The notes beneath the pieces were generated by a model, which did not search any database, had not been told where the DNA came from, and was given only the letters and a program-made list of their open reading frames with translations. DNA of 64,000 nt from assembly GCA_018882585.1 (NCBI GenBank), contig VFFB01000005.1, positions 1 to 64,000 of the forward strand. The letters are read 5' to 3'. The DNA comes from Candidatus Kapaibacterium sp. Lineage in GTDB: Bacteria > Bacteroidota > Ignavibacteria > Kapaibacteriales > Kapaibacteriaceae. The position numbers were made by a program, and so were the translations under genes. Positions 1 through 8,633 of the stretch are shown piece after piece (position 1 is the stretch's first letter; each line of letters starts with the position of its first letter).

Positions 1-147
1 TACTATAACGGGCAAAGCAATCGTCTGGAAAACATCCAGGGCGGACGTGCCAGCGTAACGATCGGTGTTGGTGACGCTGTTAGCAATCCCAGTGTGTTTG
101 CCATCAGGATCGATCAGAACCAGAACAAAGGTCTATCCCTCGTTTAA
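1..147 (+). CDS. C-terminal end of an unidentified protein (truncated by window start)
   Basis: Frame 1 open from base 1 to TAA at 145-147: YYNGQSNRLENIQGGRASVTIGVGDAVSNPSVFAIRIDQNQNKGLSLV*. Confidence 0.45.
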   Translation, partial: YYNGQSNRLENIQGGRASVTIGVGDAVSNPSVFAIRIDQNQNKGLSLV

Positions 148-295
148 CCGTACGATTGCCTTCCAGCTGAACTGTTTCCATTTTGGAAATAGTTGCTCTT
201 GAGTCGAGCTCGCCAGATGCGTAAATGTTGGCTAAGTGCTTAGCGATCGCAGGAATACCCACCCCGAACAGCTCCGCCATGCGTCGCTGTTGGAT
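148..295 (-). pseudogene. RhuM-family protein remnant (fragment A)
   Basis: Minus-strand translation IQQRRMAELFGVGIPAIAKHLANIYASGELDSRATISKMETVQLEGNRTVKR resembles the RhuM core (MAELFGV...KHL.NI...GEL); preceded in frame by a TAG stop (296-298). Confidence 0.6.
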
Positions 296-411
296 CTAGT
301 GCAATCCAACGTTGTTCACGAGTTCGTTTATCGCCGTGTTTGGTTTTTGTGTGGGTGGTATACGTTGATTTGCTGTTGCTCGTAGGACACTGCTGCCGCG
401 TATTTTCGCCC

Positions 412-3225
412 ATGCTTTCGATATCAGAAATACGTAGTCGTGCATCAGCGTTTTCCCTTCGATGGAAGGATGAGGTCTCCGAAGACTCCGAAGCAAAGTC
501 CTTTTGGGATGAGTTCCTGCAGGTGTTCGGGGTCGACCGTAAGCGCGTCGCTGCATTTGAGAAACAGGTTGCCAAGGCCGGCGACAAAGCAGGGTACATC
601 GACCTGTTCTGGCCGGGCCTTCTGATCGTAGAGCATAAGTCGGCCGGGAAGGATCTGAACAAGGCCTTTACGCAGGCCATTGATTACTTCCCCGGACTGA
701 AGGACCACGAACTACCACGGTATGTGATCGTCAGCGATTTCCGTCGTATACGTCTTTATGATCTCACGGAAAGCACCGACGTCGAGATCGGTATCACGGA
801 GCTGCCTGACCGCATCGACCTTTTTGGATTCGTCTCGGGATACGTTCCGCGCAGGTTCCGCGACGAAGACCCCGTGAACGTGCGTGCCGCCGAGCTGATG
901 GGTCGGCTGCATGATGCGATCAAGGCCACGGGCTACGAAGGACATCAGCTTGAGGTCTTCCTGACGCGGCTGCTGTTCTGTCTGTTCGGCGACGACACGG
1001 GGATTTTTGGTCGAGATTCCTTTGTGAGCTTCCTCGAAACCAAGACCCGCGAGGATGGCCTCGATGTTGGACCGCAGCTTTCGTTTCTGTTCCAGATTCT
1101 CAACACGCCTTACGAGAAGCGTCCAACGAATCTCGACGAAGAGCTGAAGGCCTTTCCATACGTTAACGGTCAGCTCTTTGCCGAAGCGCTCCCAACGCCC
1201 CATTTCGACAGCGAGATGCGCAGGCGCCTGTTGGAATGCGCAAACTTCAACTGGACGTTTGTTTCGCCCGCCGTCTTTGGTGCAATGTTTCAAGGGGTGA
1301 TGAACGACGTTGAGCGCCGCAACCTTGGTGCGCACTACACAAGCGAGAAGAACATTCTGAAGGTGGTGTCGGGGCTGTTCCTGGACGAGGTGGAAGAGGA
1401 GCTTCGCAATGCGCAGCACTCGGAACATCGTCTGCGCGCATTGCACGAGCGCATCGCGAACATGCGATTCCTTGACCCCGCCTGCGGCTGTGGCAACTTC
1501 CTGATCGTGACATACAAAGAGCTTCGGCGAATCGAGATCGAAATCCTTGTGCGACTCGAATCAATGGGCAAACTCTCCGGCAAGGGACAGATCTACACCG
1601 ATGTCTCGGCGTTGTCACGTTTGTCCGTACACAGCATGTTCGGCATCGAGCTCGAGGAGTTCCCTGCCCGCATCGCCGAGGTGGCCTTGTGGCTGATCGA
1701 CCACATCATGAACGTCGAGCTTGCCAAGACCTTCGGCGGCTACTTCGTACGTCTGCCGCTCACCGATGGCCCCACCATCAAGATCGCCGACGCCCTGGAA
1801 GTTGATTGGCGCAAGGACATCATCGATACGAACGCAAGTGCCGAGTGGTTCATTCTTGGGAACCCGCCGTTCGTGGGTTCAAAGATGATGTCGGATGCGC
1901 AACGAACAGCCATCAAGCAGCTCTTTGGCGGAATCTCCGGCTCGGGCGTGATGGACTTTGTAACGGGCTGGTTTGTGAAAGCAGCACAGACCATTCAGGG
2001 AACACCGATACGATGTGCCTTCGTGAGCACCAACTCCATCTCACAGGGGGAACAAGTTGGAATCCTGTGGAAGCACCTCGTCCAGAAGTACGACATCAAG
2101 ATCCACTTCGCACATCGCACGTTCCGCTGGTCGAACGAAGCAAAAGGCGTGGCGGCGGTGCATTGTGTGATTGTAGGGTTTGGATGTCAAGACGTGGCGC
2201 ACAGATACTTGTTCGACTACGCCAACGTTACTGCAGCAGCAGCGAAGGCAGAGGTTCCTGCGATCAATGGGTACCTGACTGCCGGAGCACAGTTAGTGAT
2301 TCTCTCGAGAAAGAAACCTCTCTCCGCTGTTCCAGAGATGATGAAGGGCAATCAGCCGACAGACGACGGGAATCTACTACTGAGTCCAGATGAGCGCACC
2401 TTATTGATAGGTCAAGATAGCAACCTAGAACAGTTTGTCCGTGAGTGCATAGGTTCTTATGAGTTCCTTAATGGCATGAAACGCTATTGTCTATGGCTTG
2501 TTAACGCGGGTCCAAGTGTTATTCGGTCTTCGCCATTGTTGATGGAGCGGGTCGAATCCGTCAAGCGGTTCAGATCGCAGAGCACGAAGGCTGCAACGCG
2601 CAAGAAGGCAAACATGCCAACATTGTTTGATGAGATACGACAACCGATATCGAACTACTTGCTTGTCCCTTCTGTCTCATCCGAGAACAGGGAGTATATC
2701 CCGATGGGCTTTATGTCTCCAGATGTGATATCAACCAATCTGAACCTCATCGTCCCCGACGCCACACGCTACCACTTCGGCATTCTAACCTCCACCATGC
2801 ACATGTCATGGGTGCGGTACGTGTGTGGACGCTTGAAGTCGGACTATCGCTACTCGAAAGATCTCGTCTACAACAACTACCCTTGGCCCGAGCCCACCGA
2901 CGCGCAACGCGAAAAGGTTGAAGCACTCGCGCAAGGCGTCCTCGACGCACGTGCCAACCATCCAACGTCAACCTTGGCAGACCTCTATCACCCAACCACC
3001 ATGCCCCCTGACCTGCGCAAAGCACATGACGCACTCGACAAAGCTGTGGATCAGTGCTACCGTAAGGAGCCCTTCACATCAGAGCGTGAACGTGTAGAAT
3101 ACCTCTTTGACCTTTACCGGAAACCCACCGAAGGGTTTGGCGCGGAGGAGGCTGGGAGGAGGAAAGGAGGTGAGCGGATGCATCTCGGAACAAGCCTCCG
3201 ACGCAACAGGAGTGGACGAGCGTGA
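412..3225 (+). CDS. MmeI-like type IIL restriction-modification enzyme (fused nuclease / N6-adenine methylase / TRD)
   Basis: N-terminal D..EHK nuclease-like motif (GYIDLFWPGLLIVEHKSAG), methylase motif I FLDPACGCGNFLIVTYKELR, motif IV LGNPPFVGSK, C-terminal target-recognition-like region ending YNNYPWPEP. Start chosen at MLSISEIRSRASAF. Confidence 0.85.
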   Translation: MLSISEIRSRASAFSLRWKDEVSEDSEAKSFWDEFLQVFGVDRKRVAAFEKQVAKAGDKAGYIDLFWPGLLIVEHKSAGKDLNKAFTQAIDYFPGLKDHELPRYVIVSDFRRIRLYDLTESTDVEIGITELPDRIDLFGFVSGYVPRRFRDEDPVNVRAAELMGRLHDAIKATGYEGHQLEVFLTRLLFCLFGDDTGIFGRDSFVSFLETKTREDGLDVGPQLSFLFQILNTPYEKRPTNLDEELKAFPYVNGQLFAEALPTPHFDSEMRRRLLECANFNWTFVSPAVFGAMFQGVMNDVERRNLGAHYTSEKNILKVVSGLFLDEVEEELRNAQHSEHRLRALHERIANMRFLDPACGCGNFLIVTYKELRRIEIEILVRLESMGKLSGKGQIYTDVSALSRLSVHSMFGIELEEFPARIAEVALWLIDHIMNVELAKTFGGYFVRLPLTDGPTIKIADALEVDWRKDIIDTNASAEWFILGNPPFVGSKMMSDAQRTAIKQLFGGISGSGVMDFVTGWFVKAAQTIQGTPIRCAFVSTNSISQGEQVGILWKHLVQKYDIKIHFAHRTFRWSNEAKGVAAVHCVIVGFGCQDVAHRYLFDYANVTAAAAKAEVPAINGYLTAGAQLVILSRKKPLSAVPEMMKGNQPTDDGNLLLSPDERTLLIGQDSNLEQFVRECIGSYEFLNGMKRYCLWLVNAGPSVIRSSPLLMERVESVKRFRSQSTKAATRKKANMPTLFDEIRQPISNYLLVPSVSSENREYIPMGFMSPDVISTNLNLIVPDATRYHFGILTSTMHMSWVRYVCGRLKSDYRYSKDLVYNNYPWPEPTDAQREKVEALAQGVLDARANHPTSTLADLYHPTTMPPDLRKAHDALDKAVDQCYRKEPFTSERERVEYLFDLYRKPTEGFGAEEAGRRKGGERMHLGTSLRRNRSGRA

Positions 3226-3260
3226 CAAAGGCTTGGTCGACCTGCTTGATGTGTTGGGTT

Positions 3261-3851
3261 TCAGGAACTCGGGTGAAGCGTCGTAGCAAGAATATGTCTA
3301 TACGGCAATTGCCGAAGGAATAGCTGGACATCGTTGGGAGCGTCGCGAAGAACCGTCTGCACGCTGCCGAACCATTTCTTACGCTCATTAACCAGATATG
3401 CATTGTTGAGGCCAAGCATATCTCGTGTTTGATATGTCTGGTGCCGCTGTTGGCGGGTCAGGTCAGGGACTGGTTCAATTGTACCCTTATCGGACAGCCA
3501 CCAGTGATTGTTGCAGCCCGGGCCCGGTTCGATTGGAAGTATTCCGTCCTTCTTCTTTTGACCGCAAGATTTGCTGTTGATGCAGCTGTGTGCATGGTTA
3601 GTGTATGTGAAGCAAAGCTGGGGATGAGAGCTTCTTGGCTTGATGTGTTCGAGCTGCCCTTCGTCACTCGCCAGCTTTCTTTCGCAATACACGCAAAGGC
3701 CTCCTTGATCAGTATTCAGCGAAGCTTTGACGGCTCTCTTGATGGCTTGAAATGAGGGTTGGTCGAAGTCGACAACGGATGCTTGGGGATTGGTGTTTTG
3801 GAAATTTGCTAGCTCGACTGGCGGTGGATCGCGGTGCTGTAACTCAACCAT
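3261..3851 (-). CDS. ptuB: PtuB-like HNH endonuclease (TIGR02646-like)
   Basis: GLCVYCERKLASDEGQLEHIKPRSSHP...HSCINSKSCGQKK...CNNHWW HNH/zinc pattern; start MVELQHRDPPPVELANF overlaps the stop of the upstream ATPase gene (ATGgtTGA). Confidence 0.75.
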   Translation of the reverse strand: MVELQHRDPPPVELANFQNTNPQASVVDFDQPSFQAIKRAVKASLNTDQGGLCVYCERKLASDEGQLEHIKPRSSHPQLCFTYTNHAHSCINSKSCGQKKKDGILPIEPGPGCNNHWWLSDKGTIEPVPDLTRQQRHQTYQTRDMLGLNNAYLVNERKKWFGSVQTVLRDAPNDVQLFLRQLPYRHILATTLHPSS

Positions 3852-5226
3852 GTTCGACTCCATCGTTGGAGCTATGGCTGGCGAGGAATCTCCAGGCAGC
3901 CAAGTCACTTTCATGGTGCTGATACCCCGCTTCTTCGAGCTTCGTCCGCAGCAGTTGGGCTTGTTCAGTAAGCTCCTTTCCTGCACGTACTAGATACTCG
4001 AACAACCTGACCTGCTCCAGAAGCTGTAGTGGTGGCTCAGGATTCGTGTCCATCACTCTCGCTAGGGCATCGCCGGATTCGTGTGCCAATGGGCTGAAGT
4101 CAGGCGCATTTGCGCGGCAGCCGGAATCATCGCACTCCACAACACGAATGCTTTCGCGAGGTACTGTTGAAAGGACCTGCGGACTGTGAGTAGTTACAAT
4201 GAACTGCAGCTCTGGAAACGCCTTCGTTAGGCTTTGCAGTACGGTTTGCTGCCATGAGGGGTGCAGGTGCATGTCAACTTCGTCGATCAGAACTATACCC
4301 GGCGTCTGCGCTGCAGCCTGTGCACCTAGGTGTCCATTGAGCTTCGTTGCACGAAACGCAATGTCGGCAACCATCCCTATCATGTTGCGGATGCCGTCAC
4401 TGAGAAGCGAGATCGGCAGTTCACCGTATTCGTCGTGTTCTGCAACGAGTTCCTGTAACGCTGATGAATAGTCTATGTTTTTCCATCCAGCGGGAGCGAG
4501 GCAGATATTGACGGCCCGAATGACAGACGACACATAGCCATCAAATTCCGTTGGTTCGTAATCTCGGCCTTGTTTGCGGGCCGCATTGTGTTCACGACTA
4601 ATGTTGTCGTTCCAATAGGCAAACCACTCCACAAACGACTTGAAACTGGATGCTGGATCCAGACAATCGCGATAGCCAATCGTTCGCGACGAACGCGTGA
4701 GTTTTCGCCTCGTAAGCTTCTTTTGCTGCCACAGTCGCCCCGTACCGTAGTATGCCACCAGTGGCAACACCACATTCATTCCGGGAGTCCTGACAGCTGC
4801 CTGCAGGTCCTTTCCGATATCAATGAGTTTCTTCGCTTCCTTGATTGTCGTCTTCGTCTTCACCGGGCCCGTCAGTCGGCGGCTCCATGTAACAACCTTT
4901 GTGCCGACATCCTTCCCCACCCCATCGAATTGAAAGCAACCGGTAGCTTCAAGACCGACACCATTAACTGCATATTCCATCTCCTTCGAGGCAGTGCTCC
5001 GAATCGCAGTTTGTCGGATATCAGTCGAATGAAAATGCTTGCCAACGCTCTCGTCAAACGCTCCGATGAAAGGGCCAAGGGCAATTCCAACAGCATCAAG
5101 TATTGCTGTCTTGCCAGCACCGTTGGCTGCAACAATCACTGTAAGCTTTTCATGGAACTCTATCTCAAGTGAGGGAAAACAGCGATAGTCCGTCACCTTA
5201 AGTTGTTGTAGACGAAATGTTGTCAT
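3844..5226 (-). CDS. ptuA: PtuA-like AAA/SMC-type ATPase
   Basis: Walker A VIVAANGAGKTAILDAVG, Walker B GIVLIDEVDMHLHPSWQQ, FIVTTHSPQVLSTV; translationally coupled to the HNH gene. Start at MTTFRLQQLKVTDYRCF. Confidence 0.8.
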   Translation of the reverse strand: MTTFRLQQLKVTDYRCFPSLEIEFHEKLTVIVAANGAGKTAILDAVGIALGPFIGAFDESVGKHFHSTDIRQTAIRSTASKEMEYAVNGVGLEATGCFQFDGVGKDVGTKVVTWSRRLTGPVKTKTTIKEAKKLIDIGKDLQAAVRTPGMNVVLPLVAYYGTGRLWQQKKLTRRKLTRSSRTIGYRDCLDPASSFKSFVEWFAYWNDNISREHNAARKQGRDYEPTEFDGYVSSVIRAVNICLAPAGWKNIDYSSALQELVAEHDEYGELPISLLSDGIRNMIGMVADIAFRATKLNGHLGAQAAAQTPGIVLIDEVDMHLHPSWQQTVLQSLTKAFPELQFIVTTHSPQVLSTVPRESIRVVECDDSGCRANAPDFSPLAHESGDALARVMDTNPEPPLQLLEQVRLFEYLVRAGKELTEQAQLLRTKLEEAGYQHHESDLAAWRFLASHSSNDGVEHG

Positions 5227-5249
5227 GGGACCTCCGAAGAACGGCCACG

Positions 5250-5288
5250 GTCGTGCAGGGGTTGAATTCCACGCGGAATCCGCACGAC
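5250..5288. promoter_or_regulatory. Inverted repeat upstream of the ptuA-like gene
   Basis: GTCGTGC (5250-5256) / GCACGAC (5282-5288) with an inner ATTCC-acgc-GGAAT hairpin (5266-5279), 24-62 nt upstream of the ATPase start. Confidence 0.4.
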
Positions 5289-5439
5289 AAATGTGCAAAG
5301 AGGGTGACAACTTACTACGGCGCTTCATTTTGCTTGACATGCATTACATCAGTCAGTCACTGATGCTAACGTGTAGTTTTGAACGTGCTTGCACGCACGT
5401 GGTCAGACCCCGAGCGATTGAAAGGACACAATGGTTCAC

Positions 5440-5746
5440 CCGATGGCCAGCCGAGATAATGTCGTCGAGATTGTAGTTATCTACTTCTCGTGCAACCTGT
5501 CGTTTGCCCTCAGTTCGAACTATCCGGAATCTCAGGATAGCTGACGCATCTGATAGTTCAACGCTGTCAACGTGCTTGGGCAAATACTCGTTCATGGTTC
5601 GAACATCCGGCCCGAACAGCTGCGCCATACGCCGCTGGTATTGCCAGAATATCCCGGCATCGTAGTGCACCTCGACACGCACTGAATCGTCGGCGGGGGC
5701 GGTTCAGGAATATGTCGGCATTACAGGTGGGATTGTCAGGCGTCAT
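5440..5746 (-). pseudogene. RhuM-family protein remnant (fragment B), frameshifted and truncated
   Basis: MTPDNPTCNADIFLNRP, then after a C-run frame change ADDSVRVEVHYDAGIFWQYQRRMAQLFGPDVRTMNEYL...ILRFRIVRTEGKRQVAREVDNYNLDDIISAGHRVN; similarity is lost afterwards. Confidence 0.65.
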
Positions 5747-6054
5747 GCACGAGGATAGAAACACATGGAGACACGGCAAACCACAAATTGATGACGCAGA
5801 TTTCTGCGTTTGCGCATGGCCAGTTCGAGTTGATGAAGGAGTGAAGCCGACGGGCTCGCGTCCGAAGCAGGCTTCGTTACCGCCCACCCGATGCCTGATC
5901 CCTTCACGCCCAACGTATGAACCTTGATGCCGTGGCCTTATGCGGAGCGGACGACGCAATTACTCCACGCGAGATGCTGGATGACCTCGACCTTCAGCAC
6001 GACGTTTTGCGCTTTGCCGAAAGGCATGGAATCGTGCGCATGCATACCGTAGGT

Positions 6055-6072
6055 CCGCGGCATGCCGCGCCT
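6055..6072. repeat. Degenerate REP-like palindrome A
   Basis: TCCGCGGCATGCCGCGCC, related to GGGCGCGGCATGCCGCGCCC. Confidence 0.6.
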
Positions 6073-6138
6073 CCAACGTATTGGGTACGTCGATCGATTC
6101 ACGCGCGTCCGCGCGGAATTGCACGCGTTCAGACATAG

Positions 6139-6162
6139 TAGCCCACGGCCTCAGCCGTGGGT
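6139..6162. repeat. REP-like palindrome B
   Basis: TAGCCCACGGCCTCAGCCGTGGGT; CCCACGGC/GCCGTGGG hairpin. Confidence 0.8.
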
Positions 6163-6220
6163 CCGAATGAACGGCAATGCGCCGTGGGTGCGAACAAACC
6201 ATCAACGCATTCCATCGACG

Positions 6221-6300
6221 CCGTAGGGGCGCGGCATGCCGCGCCCGCACCAACGCATTTGCACACACGCGAGCCCACGGCTGAGGCCGTGGGCTAATAT
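6221..6300 (+). repeat. 80-bp composite REP-like repeat (A+B), left copy
   Basis: CCGTAGGGGCGCGGCATGCCGCGCCCGCACC...GAGCCCACGGCTGAGGCCGTGGGCTAATAT, identical to 7850-7929. Confidence 0.9.
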
Positions 6301-6450
6301 CGGTCGATGTCCGAATGACCGTGAGTTTGTATTGATTGGAGCGAACGATCCCTCATTGGAGTGCGAATTGGGAAAGCACAAGCCGTAGGTTCGGCAGCGA
6401 CAAGTATCTTCCACTCCTATTGGAGACCTTGTGTTCAGGAGTTGCGACCA

Positions 6451-7821
6451 ATGGCAAACAAATCCCTCAAGCAGCGGATATCGGATCTCTCACATGATGA
6501 GCTTCTTTCGGTTGTTGTCGCTGCCATGGAATCTGAACCCAGCGTACGCAAGCTCTTTGCACACCTGACGTCATCCCGTAACGAGCGCATCGCTGCGATC
6601 AAAGGCGATATTTCCAAACTCGGCGCCTACGGCGCAAAGGGCAGAGCCCAATCCTCTAAGCAGGTAGCCGCATCAATCTCCAGTCTGGCTGATCGCATCA
6701 ATCGGGAATGTGGCGACGACGCCGAGCAGGCATTCATCCTACTTTCTCGTCTTCTTGCCACCGAGACGCAAATCAGGCTCCGCCGAAGTGACTCGTTCGA
6801 CCCCATCATCAACGTTATGGCTGGCAAGGTAACCGATTCATTGGTAGGAGTCTCTCAGCGCCTGTCCAGTGCGGACGTGTTGACGGAGGGATTGGGGTTC
6901 CTTTTGGATGTCGGCCATTTCCGTGGAGTCGCGGCATTGTTCCGGCGCGCCGGTGCCGAGCTGCCCGATGAGACAGTCGACACGATTCTTGCACTGGTCG
7001 CCGCATCCACGGCCAAGGCGTCTGATATTAAACACGCAGATGAATTCGAAATGTACCACGGACTCGCCGGAATCATTCTCTCTTCCACCGGCAGGATCGA
7101 AGCGTTCCGGCGCCATGTCACTGTAAACGGCGTCATCAGTTCGTTGGATCGCATCACTCTTGCCGAAATGTATCTCGACCATGGCAACTATAAAGGGGCA
7201 AGGGTACTCCTCGACGAGCTCTCCGCGACTGATTACCGATTGTTCGCGCGTGCACAAGCAGTGCTAGAGCGCTACCTGGGGGAATGCCCCGAGATGGCCG
7301 ACTGCGAGGGGCTGATGCGCTCAATGATCGTAAAGCACAACAAGCATCAGTTAGCTGCCCGGTTTCTGCAACTGTACGGTGATGATGCATATGCCAATCT
7401 TTTGGGATCGGTCATGCAATACATATGCACCGAACAAGAACCGGACACTATAGATGCCAACATGCTGCATCTTCTTGTGCACGAAGGATACGGCGACGAG
7501 ATCGCCGGCTATGTCGAAGGCAACTACGCCACCAGTCTCTCGCGCAATAGCCACAGCCTGCAACCTTGGGTCGCTTTGGCCGAATCCTTGGCCAGTTGTG
7601 GTCATCCACGTCCGGCCGCACTCCTTTTTCGATTGATTGTCAATCGACTGATGCTTGCAGGAGCCGATGCATACGATACGGCCGCGACACTGTTCAGCCG
7701 TGTCCAAGATCTATCACGTAACGTAGGTAACTGGGGGCCGCACGAACAGCACAAGGACTTCATGATCAACTTCAGGCTGATGCATGCAAACAAGCGGAAG
7801 TTCTGGAGTCTGGTCGGTTGA
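6451..7821 (+). CDS. DUF6880-like / helical-repeat protein of unknown function
   Basis: MANKSLKQRISDLSHDELLSVVVAAMESEPSVRKLF... long helical repeat ORF ending H..FM.NFR..HANKRKFWSLVG. Confidence 0.6.
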   Translation: MANKSLKQRISDLSHDELLSVVVAAMESEPSVRKLFAHLTSSRNERIAAIKGDISKLGAYGAKGRAQSSKQVAASISSLADRINRECGDDAEQAFILLSRLLATETQIRLRRSDSFDPIINVMAGKVTDSLVGVSQRLSSADVLTEGLGFLLDVGHFRGVAALFRRAGAELPDETVDTILALVAASTAKASDIKHADEFEMYHGLAGIILSSTGRIEAFRRHVTVNGVISSLDRITLAEMYLDHGNYKGARVLLDELSATDYRLFARAQAVLERYLGECPEMADCEGLMRSMIVKHNKHQLAARFLQLYGDDAYANLLGSVMQYICTEQEPDTIDANMLHLLVHEGYGDEIAGYVEGNYATSLSRNSHSLQPWVALAESLASCGHPRPAALLFRLIVNRLMLAGADAYDTAATLFSRVQDLSRNVGNWGPHEQHKDFMINFRLMHANKRKFWSLVG

Positions 7822-7849
7822 GCGGGTCCACCAACACATTTCACCATCC

Positions 7850-7929
7850 CCGTAGGGGCGCGGCATGCCGCGCCCGCACCAACGCATTTGCACACACGCG
7901 AGCCCACGGCTGAGGCCGTGGGCTAATAT
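7850..7929 (+). repeat. 80-bp composite REP-like repeat (A+B), right copy
   Basis: Exact direct repeat of 6221-6300. Confidence 0.9.
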
Positions 7930-8079
7930 GGGTCGACGATCGATAGGCGGGACGTGGGATAATATGGGTCGACGTTGGAATGGCCGACCATTCGTTCAAA
8001 CGTTGATGGCCGTTCCGCAACGATGTGATGCCATGCATCTCCGCCGTTCGCACCGGGTTCATCATACGTCGGCCCATCT

Positions 8080-8503
8080 TAGCCCACGGCCTCAGCCGTG
8101 GGTTCGAATGAACGGCAATGCGCCGTGGATGCGAAAGAACGGCATTGTGCCGTGGATGCAAACAAACCACCAACGCATTCCACCGTCTCAGCACGGGCGC
8201 GGCATGCCGCGCCCCTACATTATGTGGTACGTCGATCGAAATCAGGCGCATCCGCGCGTGCATACATGCGAACCCACGGCTGAGGCCGTGGGCTAATATG
8301 GGTCGACGTCGGAATGGCCGTGGGTTAACATGGGTCAACGATCGATAGGCGGGACGTTCGTTTCAACGTTTAATGCCGGTCCGCAATGGTGCAATGCATG
8401 TCCGTCGTTCCCATCGGGCACATCATGCGTCGGCCTATAGTAGCCCACGGCCTCAGCCGTGGGTGCGAATGAACGGCATTAGCCCACGGCCTCAGCCGTG
8501 GGT
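8080..8503. repeat. Cluster of REP-like palindromes A and B
   Basis: B units at 8080-8103, 8271-8297, 8441-8464, 8480-8503; A palindrome at 8195-8214 (inverted, ends GCCCCTAC). Confidence 0.85.
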
Positions 8504-8533
8504 TCACGTGGGTTTACGTGGGTTTACGTGGGT
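8502..8533 (+). repeat. 10-bp tandem repeat (TTyACGTGGG)x3
   Basis: TTCACGTGGG TTTACGTGGG TTTACGTGGG read directly. Confidence 0.8.
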
Positions 8534-8633
8534 GCGGAAATAGATTGGCGTAGTTTTGCAGCGGCTGAACGCAACGCGGGCGGACGACGTTTGGCGTCCG
8601 ACACGGTAGTTTCACCTTTAGCACGGACAAGAC

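Noticed and set aside
5226-5440. Retron msr-msd RNA upstream of ptuA
   Set aside because: No reverse transcriptase ORF in the window and no long msr/msd-like a1/a2 inverted repeat was recognised; only a short nested hairpin.
5917-6138. 73-aa ORF MNLDAVALCGADDAITPREMLDDLDLQHDV... as a real small gene
   Set aside because: Runs into the REP-like repeats; may be the tail of a decayed gene but cannot be assigned from sequence alone.
8060-8510. Regularly recurring palindromes that might be a CRISPR array
   Set aside because: Units alternate in orientation, spacing is irregular, linkers themselves repeat, and there are no cas genes; fits REP-like elements.
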